A model generated the notes under the pieces. It did not search any database, was not told the DNA's origin, and worked only from the letters and a program-made list of their open reading frames with translations. A program made the translations under genes and the position numbers. Source: DATAOG01 sp963753685 (GTDB lineage: Bacteria; Pseudomonadota; Alphaproteobacteria; Geminicoccales; Geminicoccaceae). Taken from it: 64,000 bases of DNA. The stretch lies in the NCBI GenBank assembly GCA_963753685.1, contig CAVWDE010000005.1, positions 372,001 to 436,000 of the forward strand, read 5' to 3'. The first letter of the stretch is position 1, and each line of letters begins with the position of its first letter. Positions 46,494-55,616 of the stretch are shown in pieces.

Positions 46494-46631
46494 GCCTCCC
46501 CCAGCGCCAGAATCCTCAGCGAGGCGCCCCCACCCGCGTCGGCGGATTGGCGTCGGCCGGTTCGCGGCCGCTGACCGCCCGGGGGTTCAGGGCCGCATCC
46601 GAACCTCTGTCGGTAGCGGCTGTCACCTCGC

Positions 46632-47480
46632 TCAAACTTCCCTGACACCCGCTCCGATCATGAGTTCGAGCTCGGTGCGAAAGCCCTCGCGGTCCTCAAG
46701 TTGCATCAAGTATTCGCCGACTTCCGACCACGCAGCCGCGCGGGCTTCCGCATCGAGGTCAGCGACGACAGCCCGATAGGCGCCGAAGGCTTGCTGCATC
46801 ATTTCGAGGGCCTGGGCGGCCGATGCCAATCGTAGCGGTGCCGGAACCACTCTGGTTTCGACCTCCGCCAGGCCGCTGTCCGCGAGTAAGCCTTGAAGAA
46901 CACCTGGGCCCCCCAGTGCGAAAATCCCCGGCTTACCAGCACCAGGCGGAGCTTTGCCGGCGCGGCGAAGCAGGATCTGCATGGGCTTCGACATGAAGGG
47001 ATTGGCGGATGGCGTCGTGAATACGAGCGCGGCGATGCGGGCTTTTGGTTTCAGGACGCGCTGCACCGCGATCAACGCCTGCCCGGGAGCCGGAAACAGC
47101 ATCAGGCCAAGACGGCTGATGGCCGCATCGAAAGGGCCAGTGCTCGCGGGCAGATCCTCCGCCGCGCATTCGAGGGTCTCGATATGGCTGAGGCCTCTGC
47201 GAGCCGCCGCCTCGCGAACGTATCCCAGCATGGTTGCCGACAGATCGCAGGCCACCACACGCCCCTGCGGCCCCACACGGTCCGCTGTCCTCAGGCTTTG
47301 GCTACCGGCTCCACAGGCGAGATCGAGGACGTGCATGCCGGCGTCGATGCCGGCCATGTCCAGCATCATATCGGTCGCTTCGGCCAATCCTTGCGCGAAC
47401 ACGTCTTCCCATTTGGCCCAGCCGGGCGCAGTGGACTCCCACACCCTGCGGGCTTCAGCGTTCGCGTCACCGGTATCCAT
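46632..47480 (-). CDS. Class I SAM-dependent methyltransferase
   Basis: A 282-residue protein of the UbiE/COQ5-like methyltransferase fold. Motif I is VLDLACGAGSQSLRTADRVG, followed by VVACDLSATMLGYVREAAAR, the acidic ETLECAAEDLPASTG and the post-motif SRLGLMLFPAPGQALIAVQR. ATG 47480 follows GGGAGAG. It stands alone between convergent and co-directional genes. The substrate is not evident. Confidence 0.85.
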   Translation of the reverse strand: MDTGDANAEARRVWESTAPGWAKWEDVFAQGLAEATDMMLDMAGIDAGMHVLDLACGAGSQSLRTADRVGPQGRVVACDLSATMLGYVREAAARRGLSHIETLECAAEDLPASTGPFDAAISRLGLMLFPAPGQALIAVQRVLKPKARIAALVFTTPSANPFMSKPMQILLRRAGKAPPGAGKPGIFALGGPGVLQGLLADSGLAEVETRVVPAPLRLASAAQALEMMQQAFGAYRAVVADLDAEARAAAWSEVGEYLMQLEDREGFRTELELMIGAGVREV

Positions 47481-47542
47481 CTCTCCCGACCCTCTTCGCG
47501 ATGTGCACCCCCGGAGGGGGCACCCTAGCAGTACGAAAGGCA

Positions 47543-48665
47543 TCAGTTCGCGGCGGCGGGCTCCGCGCCGGCGACGTTTTGGGCGAGGGCGGCTTCGAGA
47601 AAATCGTCGAGGTCGCCGTCGAGGACGCCGGCCGCGTTGCCTTTTTCGACCCCGGTGCGCAGGTCCTTGACCATCTGGTAGGGCTGCAGGACGTAGGAGC
47701 GGATCTGGTGGCCCCAGCCGATGTCGCTCTTGCCCGCGGCCGCGGCTTCGGCGGCCTCCGCGCGCTTTTGCAGCTCGAGCTCGTAGAGGCGGGCGCGCAG
47801 CATGTCGTAGGCCATGGCGCGGTTGCGGTGCTGCGAGCGGTCGGTCTGGCAGGCGACCACGATCCCGGTCGGCAGATGCGTGAGCCGGATCGCGCTGTCG
47901 GTCTTGTTGACGTGCTGGCCGCCGGCGCCGGACGCGCGGTAGGTGTCGATCCGGAGGTCCTTCTCCTGGATGTCGACCTCGATCGTCTCGTCGACCACCG
48001 GGTAGACCCAGACGCTGGCAAAACTCGTGTGCCGGCGCGCCTGGCTGTCGAACGGGGAAATCCGGACCAGGCGGTGGACGCCGCTCTCGGACTTGAGCCA
48101 GCCATAGGCGTTGGGCCCGACCACCCGAAGCGTCACCGACTTGATCCCGGCCTCCTCGCCCGGGCTCTCCTCGATCCACTCCAGCTTGTAGCCATGCGCC
48201 TCGGCCCAGCGCGTGTACATGCGCTGCAGCATCTCCGCCCAGTCCTGGGACTCGGTGCCGCCAGCGCCGGCGTGGATCTCGAGGAACGCATCGTTGCCGT
48301 CCGCCTCGCCATCCAGGAGCGCCTCGATCTGCAGGCGGGCAAGACGATCGCGCAGCGCGCTCAGCGCCGCCTCGGCCTCGGCGGCACTCTCGGCGTCGCC
48401 TTCCTCCTCGGCGAGCTCGGCGAGCGCCAGGCCGTCCTCGCGCTCGCGCTCGAGCGCGCGGTGACGCTCGAGCGCGTCGGCCAGGCGCGTGCGCTCGCGC
48501 ATCAGCGCCTGGGCACGCGCGGCCTCGTTCCAGAGCTCGGGCTTCTCGACCTCGGTGTTCAGCTCCTCGAGCCGCCTGTGCGCCCGATCCCAGTCAAAGA
48601 TGCCTCCTCAGCAGGGCCAGGCCCTGCTCGATCTCTCCGGCCAGATGAGCGATCTCGGCACGCAT
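47543..48665 (-). CDS. prfB: Peptide chain release factor 2, programmed +1 frameshift
   Basis: Terminates translation at UGA and UAA; 373 aa after frameshifting. The 23-codon first part begins at ATG 48665 (MRAEIAHLAGEIEQGLALLR) and ends CTT TGA. Skipping T at 48596 continues with GAC and DWDRAHRRLEELNTEVEKPE, leading into the main frame. The stop-codon-reading SPF tripeptide is in VRISPFDSQARR, and the catalytic GGQ in ASGAGGQHVNKTD. Both are intact. This is the well-known autoregulatory arrangement, where low RF2 favours shifting at its own UGA. Confidence 0.96.
48594..48608 (-). promoter_or_regulatory. prfB frameshift site: SD-like AGGAGG and slippery CTT TGA
   Basis: Read on the minus strand, AGGAGG (48608-48603), spacer CAT, then CTT (48599-48597) and the in-frame stop TGA (48596-48594) followed by C. 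The 3-nt spacer between the internal Shine-Dalgarno and CUU matches the E. coli arrangement, and the SD here is a full consensus. Confidence 0.93.
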
Positions 48666-48792
48666 GCGGCCTCTCCAAGCGGTCTGCAGGTGACAAGGAC
48701 CGAACCGGCGCGGTCAGCAACCACGGCGCCGCGGGCGCGTGTAGCACAAATCCCCGCGGGCGCGAAATGCCCGAACGGCGCAGAGGGTCAGC

Positions 48793-51288
48793 TCAGTAGA
48801 GGCCGCCTGGCTTGGGCGTCCGAGGCGGCGGCGGGCTCTGCGCGCCGCTGCCGCCGGTGCCGTCGACGCCATCGAAGGTCAGGGTCGCGTCCCGCGGCGG
48901 GCTGACCTCGGTCGGCTCGGTGCCCGGCATGAACGCCTCGAGCACCACGCTGCGGGTGTCCGGCCCCGGCAAGAGGCCGGTGTCGGCGTCGACCCGCACC
49001 AAACGGATGCCGGGCGGCACGCGAAACGGAGTCGGAGGCTTGTCGGCCAGCGCCTTCTGCATGACCTCGATGAAGATCGGCAGGGCCGCGGTCGCACCCT
49101 GCTCCTCGCCGCCCAGGCTCTTGGGCTGGTCGTAGCCGACGAAGACGCCGACCACCAGATCGGGGGTGAAACCGATGAACCAGGCGTCGCGGGAATCGTT
49201 CGAGGTGCCGGTCTTGCCGGCGACCGGCTTGCCCAGGACGCGCGCGCGCACGCCGGTGCCGTGCTCGACCACGCCCTGGAGCAGGTTGACCATCTGGTAG
49301 GCGCGCGCCGCCGGGATGATCTGCTCGCGCTGATCGACCAGGATCGGAGTCGGCTGATCCTGCCAGGCGACGCCGTCGCAGCCGGGGCAGGGGCGGTTGT
49401 CGCGGCGCTCGACGGTCTTGCCGTGGCGATCCTGGATGCGCTCGATCAGGGCCGGCTTGATCCGCTTGCCGCCGTTCACCAGGCTCGCATAGGCGCTGGT
49501 CAGGCTCAACAGGTCGACCTCGCCGGCGCCGAGCGCGGCCGACAGATTGTTGCCCATGCCGCGATCGATGCCGAAGCGGTGGACCATGTCGACCACCTTG
49601 TCCATGCCGGTCGCCTGGGCGAGCCGCACGGTCATCAGGTTGCGCGACTTCTCGAGCCCGAGGCGGAGCGTGCTCGGCCCATAGAAGTGGCCGGAATAGT
49701 TGGCCGGCTTCCACTTGCCGAGCCCGGCGCCCTGATCGATCACGATCGGCGCGTCGAGCAGGATGCTGGAGGGCGTCAGGCCGTTCTCCAGGCCGGCCAG
49801 GTAGACGAACGGCTTGATCGCCGAGCCCGGCTGGCGGAGCGCCTGGGTCGCCCGGTTGAAGACGCTCTCGGCGTAGCTGAAGCCGCCGCTCATGGCGAGC
49901 ACCCGGCCGGTGTGCGGATCAAGCGCCACCACCGCGCCCTCGACCGCGGGCGGCTGGCGGAGCGTGTAGCGCGGCGGCTTGGCACCGCCGTTGGCGACGG
50001 TCACGTCGGTGCCCGCGACCGTGACGTCGGCGCCCGCGAGCGGCTCGACCCAGATCACGTCGCCCGGCTGCACCACCTGGTCGGCGGCGGTCACCCCGGG
50101 GCCGAGCTGATCGTTCTCGAGCGCGCGGCGCGCCCAGGTCATCTCGGCGAGCGGCAGGACACCCTGGCTGCCGTCCTCGAGGCCGAGGATGGCGCCGTCC
50201 GGGCCGGTGCTCAGCACCGCCGCCAGCCGCCAGCTGTCGAGGCCGTCGCGCTGCTCGACCTCGGCCAGCCGGGCCGGCCAGTTCTCGGTGCTCTCGAGAT
50301 GGCTCTCGGGGCCCCGCCAGCCGTGCCGGCGGTCGTAGGCCATCAGCCCGTCGCGCAGGGCCTTCTGGGCGATCGCCTGCAGCGGCGGCGACAGGGTGGT
50401 CCGGATCGACAGGCCGCCCTCGTACAGGAACGCCTCGCCGTGCTGCTCGACCAGGGTCCGGCGGACCTCCTCGGTGAAATAGTCCGCGGTCACGATCTCG
50501 GTCGGCGCCCGGTGGCGCATCACCAGCGGCTCGGCCACGGCGTGCTCGGCGTCGGCGCGGTCGATGAAGCCGAGATCGAGCATCCGCCCGATCACCCAGT
50601 CGCGGCGTGCCTTGGCCGCCTCGGGCTGGCGGCTCGGGTTGTACCAGGAGGGCGCCTTGGGCAGGCCGGCCAGGAACGCCGCCTCGGCGATCGTCAGCTC
50701 GTCCAGCGACTTGTCGAAGTAATTGAGCGCCGCCGCCGCCACGCCGTAGGAGCCGAGCCCGAGGTAGATCTCGTTGAGGTACAGCTCGAGGATCTGGTCC
50801 TTGGTGAATGCCCGCTCGATCCGGAACGCCAGCAGCGCCTCCTTGATCTTGCGCGACAAGGAGACCTCGCCGCTCAACAGGAAATTCTTGGCGACCTGCT
50901 GGGTGATGGTCGAGGCGCCGACCGGCCGGCGGTTCTGGCCGAAATGCCAGAGATTGGTCGCCGCCGCCCGGATGATGCCGAGCGGGTCGATGCCCGGGTG
51001 GCTGTAGAAGTTCTTGTCCTCGGCGGCCAGGAACGCCTGGATCAGGCGCTTGGGGATCGCCTCGACCGGCACGAAGATCCGCTTCTCCTGCGCATACTCG
51101 GCCATCAGGCGGCCGTCGGCGGCATGGATCCGGGTGACGGTCGGCGGCTGATAGTGGGCCAGCTGGCGATAGTCGGGCAGATCGCCGCCGTAGCGATGGA
51201 GCAGGTACAGCGCGCCGCCCGCGCCGACGATCGCCAGGAGCAGCAGGCCCGCCAGGCACGCCCCGAGAACCTTCAACAGCTTGCGCAC
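48793..51288 (-). CDS. mrcA: Penicillin-binding protein 1A (bifunctional class A PBP)
   Basis: Inner-membrane enzyme that polymerises and cross-links peptidoglycan, 831 aa. A cytoplasmic-to-membrane helix (LLKVLGACLAGLLLLAIVGA) is followed by the GT51 domain with catalytic LAAEDKNFYSHPGIDPLG and the ASTITQQVAKNFLL block. After an OB-like insert comes the transpeptidase with SxxK in RQPGSAIKPFVYLAG, SLTSAYASLVNGG and KTGTSNDSRDAWFIG. GTG 51288 follows AGAGGACCGCTC. It lies 60 bp after the amidase stop on the same strand, so the two are probably co-transcribed. Confidence 0.95.
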   Translation of the reverse strand: MRKLLKVLGACLAGLLLLAIVGAGGALYLLHRYGGDLPDYRQLAHYQPPTVTRIHAADGRLMAEYAQEKRIFVPVEAIPKRLIQAFLAAEDKNFYSHPGIDPLGIIRAAATNLWHFGQNRRPVGASTITQQVAKNFLLSGEVSLSRKIKEALLAFRIERAFTKDQILELYLNEIYLGLGSYGVAAAALNYFDKSLDELTIAEAAFLAGLPKAPSWYNPSRQPEAAKARRDWVIGRMLDLGFIDRADAEHAVAEPLVMRHRAPTEIVTADYFTEEVRRTLVEQHGEAFLYEGGLSIRTTLSPPLQAIAQKALRDGLMAYDRRHGWRGPESHLESTENWPARLAEVEQRDGLDSWRLAAVLSTGPDGAILGLEDGSQGVLPLAEMTWARRALENDQLGPGVTAADQVVQPGDVIWVEPLAGADVTVAGTDVTVANGGAKPPRYTLRQPPAVEGAVVALDPHTGRVLAMSGGFSYAESVFNRATQALRQPGSAIKPFVYLAGLENGLTPSSILLDAPIVIDQGAGLGKWKPANYSGHFYGPSTLRLGLEKSRNLMTVRLAQATGMDKVVDMVHRFGIDRGMGNNLSAALGAGEVDLLSLTSAYASLVNGGKRIKPALIERIQDRHGKTVERRDNRPCPGCDGVAWQDQPTPILVDQREQIIPAARAYQMVNLLQGVVEHGTGVRARVLGKPVAGKTGTSNDSRDAWFIGFTPDLVVGVFVGYDQPKSLGGEEQGATAALPIFIEVMQKALADKPPTPFRVPPGIRLVRVDADTGLLPGPDTRSVVLEAFMPGTEPTEVSPPRDATLTFDGVDGTGGSGAQSPPPPRTPKPGGLY

Positions 51289-51348
51289 GAGCGGTCCTCT
51301 AGCGAATGCCAGGCGCCGTTGGCGGCTGCGGCCGGCGGGAGGCGCCGG

Positions 51349-52707
51349 TCACGTGTGCGCGGGCGCGAAGTAGTCGTCGATCGCCTTGACCAGCGCCTTG
51401 GCCAGCTCGGCCAGATGGGTGGAACTGCGCAGCGCCTGCTCGTCATCGGCATTCGACAGATAGCCCAGCTCGACCAGCACCGACGGCATGTCGGGCGACT
51501 TGAGGACCACGAACCCGGCCTGAGAGCGTCGCAACCTCGCCATCTTGGTCACCGAGCCCAGCTCGTTGACCATCAGGTCGGCGACCTCGATCGACTTGTT
51601 GTTGGCATCCCGCTGCGCCAGGTCGATCAGGATCTCCGTGACGATCTCCTCCTGGTTCGAGAGATCGATCCCGGCTAGGATATCGGCACGGTTCTCCTTG
51701 CTGGCAAGCCTCGCCGCCTCGTCGTTCGAGGCCCGCTCGGACAGGGTGTAGACCGAGGCGCCACGCACGTCGGGAGCGTTGACCAGGCTGTCGGCATGCA
51801 GCGACAGGAACAGCTCGCCGCCGCTCTCGTGCGCGATCTCCAGCCGGTCGCGCAGACGGACGATGCGATCGCTGTCGCGCGTCATCACCACCTGATACCG
51901 ACCGGTCGCCACCAGCTGGCGGCGCAGCTCGAGGCCGATCGCGAGCACGACGTCCTTCTCGTACGTACCGCCCGAGCCGATCGCCCCGGGATCGATGCCG
52001 CCATGCCCCGGGTCGATCACGATGATCCGCGTGCGCGGCGGCTCCGGCGACTGCTTCGGCGGTGGCGGCAGGATCGCCCGCATCGCTCCCAGGGGCTGGG
52101 CTCCCAGGGGCTGGGCTTGCTGCCCGTCGACGGCGTCCGCGCCGCCCGCGGTGGTCGCCGCGTCCGGCCGGGCGGCGGCGGTCGCCGGGTCCTGCGCGAT
52201 CCCCAGGTCGGTCACGATCCGATGACCATGACCACTGTCGTCCGGCGGCAGCTCGAACACCCGGCGGATCTCGAACGGCTGCGCGAGGTCGAACACGATC
52301 CGCGACACACCAGGTCGAAAGCGGCCGAACCGGTAGCTCTTGACCAGGTCGGTCGTCTGCCCGGCGCTGGTCGGCGGCACCTGCCAGGCGACCTCCGGCA
52401 GATCGATCGCCAGCCGGGGCGGCGAGTCGAGCAGAAGGTGGCGGAAGCTGACCCGTCGATTGAGGTCGATCACGATCCGGGTGCCGTCGCCATAGGGCGC
52501 GACGCGGATGTCCTGAACCGCGGTCGGCTCGGCCCGCAGCGACAGCGGCACAAGGCCAGCCAGGATCACGATCAGCGCGCCGACCAGGGCACTGACCCGG
52601 CCGCGGCCTGCCCAGCGGCGCGCCACGGCGCCACCCCCGACCGTTCGGGCGTGGTCCTCAGTCCACATGCGGATGCCGGCGAGGATCGAAGCGAACGGAC
52701 GGCTCAT
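51349..52707 (-). CDS. N-acetylmuramoyl-L-alanine amidase, AmiC-like
   Basis: Periplasmic zinc amidase that splits daughter-cell peptidoglycan. From ATG 52707 it is 452 aa. A long N-region precedes a membrane/signal helix (VSALVGALIVILAGLVPLSL), then an AMIN domain (VQDIRVAPYGDGTRIVIDLN, about 65-170), a low-complexity linker with a repeated QPLGAQPLGA, and the Amidase_3 domain with zinc motif IDPGHGGIDPGAIG, LSLHADSL and LVELGYLSN. It is transcribed away from rne and toward mrcA. Some ATGs further on would also work; the start is not certain. Confidence 0.88.
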   Translation of the reverse strand: MSRPFASILAGIRMWTEDHARTVGGGAVARRWAGRGRVSALVGALIVILAGLVPLSLRAEPTAVQDIRVAPYGDGTRIVIDLNRRVSFRHLLLDSPPRLAIDLPEVAWQVPPTSAGQTTDLVKSYRFGRFRPGVSRIVFDLAQPFEIRRVFELPPDDSGHGHRIVTDLGIAQDPATAAARPDAATTAGGADAVDGQQAQPLGAQPLGAMRAILPPPPKQSPEPPRTRIIVIDPGHGGIDPGAIGSGGTYEKDVVLAIGLELRRQLVATGRYQVVMTRDSDRIVRLRDRLEIAHESGGELFLSLHADSLVNAPDVRGASVYTLSERASNDEAARLASKENRADILAGIDLSNQEEIVTEILIDLAQRDANNKSIEVADLMVNELGSVTKMARLRRSQAGFVVLKSPDMPSVLVELGYLSNADDEQALRSSTHLAELAKALVKAIDDYFAPAHT

Positions 52708-53048
52708 AATCGGATTGTATGGTGCTGGCCGACGCACTATAGTTACTAAACAACGGTTTGTCGCCGATCGATGCGATTTTTCGTGAGCGCCTGTGGCGCC
52801 GCTGCCACCGATCGGCCCATTGCCCGTTCCTCCGGCAGGTCATCATTGCGGCTCGCAAGACGCGGGTCGGCGTGGGAAACTGGTGCGAAACGACCACAGC
52901 TCCTGCCTTGCCTTGGATCCCTCAGTGGCGGCGGCCACGATGAGCCGCCGTCCCCGGTCGATCCGGGTATCCAGCGATGACCGATGCCAGCTCGCCGCGG
53001 CGCCCGCGCGCCAGCGGCCCGGCCCCCGATTCACGGAGAAACTCCCGA
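52708..53048. other. Divergent region with long leader of rne
   Basis: This 341-bp gap separates the divergent amidase and rne genes. AT-rich sequence near 52700-52790 is the likely promoter zone for both. That leaves roughly 250 nt as rne 5' UTR, in line with the long leaders through which RNase E controls its own mRNA. The reading frame of rne stays open back to 52977 but without a better start. I see no known leader motif. Confidence 0.45.
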
Positions 53049-55550
53049 ATGACGAAACGCATGCTGATCGACGCCTCCCATCCGGAGGAGACCAGGGTGG
53101 TGGTGGTCAGTGACCACCAGCTCCAGGACTTCGACTTCGAATCCTCGACCAAGAAGCAGCTCAAAGGCAACATCTATCTCGCCAAGGTGACCCGGGTCGA
53201 GCCCTCGCTGCAGGCCGCGTTCGTCGACTATGGCGGCCAGCGCCACGGCTTCCTGCCGTTCAGCGAGATCCACCCCGACTACTATCAGATCCCGCAGGCC
53301 GACCGCCGCCTGCTGCAGGAGCCGCGCCCGCCCGAGCCCGAGCCTGCCCCCGAGCCCGCCCCGGAGCCGGACGCCGCCCCCGAGGAGGCGGCCGCCGACG
53401 GCGCCGGCGACGACGCGCCGGTGGCCGCGGCCACCGATCCCGACGAGGAGGCGGCCGAGGTCTTCGACGAGCAGGCGCGCCAGCGCTCGCGCCTGTTGCG
53501 CGGCTACAAGATCCAGGAGGTGATCAAGCGCCGCCAGATCCTCTTGGTCCAGGTGGTCAAGGAGGAGCGCGGCAACAAAGGGGCGGCGCTCACGACCTAC
53601 CTCTCGCTCGCTGGCCGCTACAGCGTCCTGATGCCGAACACCGGCCGCGGCGGCGGCATCTCGCGCAAGATCGCGAGCCCCGCCGATCGCGCCAGGCTCA
53701 AGGAGATCGCGCGCGAGATCGAGGTCCCCGAAGGCATGGGCCTGATCATCCGCACCGCCGGCCAGGCGCGCAGCAAGCTCGAGATCAAGCGCGACTACGA
53801 ATATTCGCTCCGGCTGTGGAACGACATCCGCGAGCTCACCCTGCGTTCGGTGGCGCCCTGCACCATCCACGAGGAGGGCGCGCTGGTGAAGCGCGCGATC
53901 CGCGACCTCTACGGCCGCGACGTCGACGAGGTCTGGGTCGAGGGCGAGGAAGGCTACAAGACCGCGCGCAAGGTCATGACCATGCTGATGCCGTCGCGCG
54001 CCAGGCGGGTCAAGCCCTACAAGGACGAGCTGCCGCTGTTCCACCGCTACGAGGTCGAGGAGCAGCTCGACAGCCTGCATCAGCCGGTGGTGCATCTGCG
54101 CTCGGGCGCCTCGATCGTGATCCACACGACCGAGGCCCTGACCGCGATCGACGTCAACTCCGGCCGCTCGACCCGCGAGCGCAACATCGAGGAGACCGCG
54201 CTCAAGACCAACCTCGAAGCGGCCGAGGAGATCGCCCGCCAGCTGCGCCTGCGCGACATCGCGGGCCTGGTCGTGGTCGACTTCATCGACATGGACGAGA
54301 CTCGCAACCAGCGGGCGGTCGAGCGCCGGCTGCGCGAGCATCTGAAGACCGATCGGGCGCGCGTGCAGCTGGGCAAGATCAGCGCCTTCGGCCTGCTCGA
54401 ATTGTCGCGCCAGCGGCTGCGGCCGAGCTTCCAGGAGCTGAGCGCCCAGCTCTGTCCGACCTGCACCGGCACGGGCGTGATCCGCTCGGTCGAATCGGCG
54501 GCGCTGCAGGCGCTGCGCGCGATCGAGCTCGAGGGCATGAAGGGCAAATCCGCGGCGCTCGCGGTCACCCTGCCGCAGCCGGTGGCACTCTACATCCTGA
54601 ACCAGAAGCGCGATCGGCTGGTCGCCCTCGAGCAGCGCTACGCGATGGCGGTCGAGATCTCGGTCGATGGCCAGCTGGTCGCGGGCGCCTACCGGCTCGA
54701 GAGCACCGTGGCCAAGGTCGAGGGCGAGGCTTCAGAGGGCCGTGGCGAGGCCCGTGGCGAGATCCGTGGCGAAGCCCGCGGCGAGGCGCGCGTGGAGGCG
54801 CCCGCCGAGACGACCGCCCCGGCCGCGGCCGCCGCCGGCGCCGCCGCCGGCACCGAAGCCGCCGAGGACGAGGCCGACGCGGGTCGCAAGCGCCGCCGCC
54901 GCCGCCGCCGCCGGCGTCGGCCCGGCGAGGGCGAGAGCGAGGCCGAGGGCGCCCAGCCGGTGGCGGCGCCGCCGGCGGTGAGGGCGCCGGCGGCGGCAGC
55001 GCCGGCAGCGGCCGAGGCGCCAGCTACGGAGACGACCGAGGCAGCGGAGGCGAGCGAGGCAGCGGAGGCAGCCGAAGCAGCGGAGGCAACCGAGGCCGTG
55101 GCAGCGGCCGCGGCCACGCCGGCGGCGGCACCGAAGGCGGAGCGCAAGCCGCGCCGGCCGCGGCGGCGCACCGGCACCAGGCGCAGCGAGGGCCGGGCGG
55201 TGGCTGAGCTGGCGCCGCCCGAACCGGTGGCCGCGGGCGCGTCAGGCGCGGTCGAGAATGGCGCTGACGTCGCCACGGCGCCGGCGGATGGAGCGGCCAG
55301 CACCGCGGCCCTGGGGGCGGCCGACCTGGCGGTCGCGGCGACCGAGGCGCCGGCGCCGGCGGGCGAGCCGGTGGCCACGCCCGCGGCGCGTACCAGCCGA
55401 CGGCGGCGGCGACCGGTCCTGGTCGACCGTGAGCGGGAGCCCGCAGACCAGCCCGAGGCCGCGGTGCCGCCTGCGGCCGTGGTCGACCTCGAGCAGCCGG
55501 CAACCCCGCGCCGCGGCTGGTGGAGCCGGTTCGTCCACAAGGACGAGTAG
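53049..55550 (+). CDS. rne: Ribonuclease E
   Basis: Endoribonuclease that starts mRNA decay and matures rRNA; 833 aa. The S1 domain opens GNIYLAKVTRVEPSLQAAFV and is interrupted by an acidic Pro/Ala/Glu-rich insert (about 92-142), typical of alphaproteobacterial RNase E. The catalytic DNase-I-like domain carries AIDVNSGRSTRERNIEETAL and VVVDFIDMDETRNQRAVERR with the two Asp ligands. The Zn-link is CPTCTGTG. After residue 560 the protein is disordered: short Gly-Glu-Ala-Arg repeats, an Arg-rich block (RKRRRRRRRRRRP) and Ala/Glu tracts, where degradosome partners and RNA bind. Confidence 0.95.
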   Translation: MTKRMLIDASHPEETRVVVVSDHQLQDFDFESSTKKQLKGNIYLAKVTRVEPSLQAAFVDYGGQRHGFLPFSEIHPDYYQIPQADRRLLQEPRPPEPEPAPEPAPEPDAAPEEAAADGAGDDAPVAAATDPDEEAAEVFDEQARQRSRLLRGYKIQEVIKRRQILLVQVVKEERGNKGAALTTYLSLAGRYSVLMPNTGRGGGISRKIASPADRARLKEIAREIEVPEGMGLIIRTAGQARSKLEIKRDYEYSLRLWNDIRELTLRSVAPCTIHEEGALVKRAIRDLYGRDVDEVWVEGEEGYKTARKVMTMLMPSRARRVKPYKDELPLFHRYEVEEQLDSLHQPVVHLRSGASIVIHTTEALTAIDVNSGRSTRERNIEETALKTNLEAAEEIARQLRLRDIAGLVVVDFIDMDETRNQRAVERRLREHLKTDRARVQLGKISAFGLLELSRQRLRPSFQELSAQLCPTCTGTGVIRSVESAALQALRAIELEGMKGKSAALAVTLPQPVALYILNQKRDRLVALEQRYAMAVEISVDGQLVAGAYRLESTVAKVEGEASEGRGEARGEIRGEARGEARVEAPAETTAPAAAAAGAAAGTEAAEDEADAGRKRRRRRRRRRRPGEGESEAEGAQPVAAPPAVRAPAAAAPAAAEAPATETTEAAEASEAAEAAEAAEATEAVAAAAATPAAAPKAERKPRRPRRRTGTRRSEGRAVAELAPPEPVAAGASGAVENGADVATAPADGAASTAALGAADLAVAATEAPAPAGEPVATPAARTSRRRRRPVLVDREREPADQPEAAVPPAAVVDLEQPATPRRGWWSRFVHKDE

Positions 55551-55585
55551 GGCGGTTCGAGGGGGGACGAGTAGGGCGGTTCGAG
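55542..55585. repeat. 20-bp direct repeat covering the rne stop codon
   Basis: GACGAGTAGGGCGGTTCGAG occurs at 55542-55561 and again at 55566-55585, separated by GGGG. The first copy holds the last codons and TAG stop of rne. It resembles the smaller stop-codon duplication at ilvD. Confidence 0.75.
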
Positions 55586-55616
55586 CAGGAAAGCTCGGGC
55601 GTCCGAGGGCCTGGGC

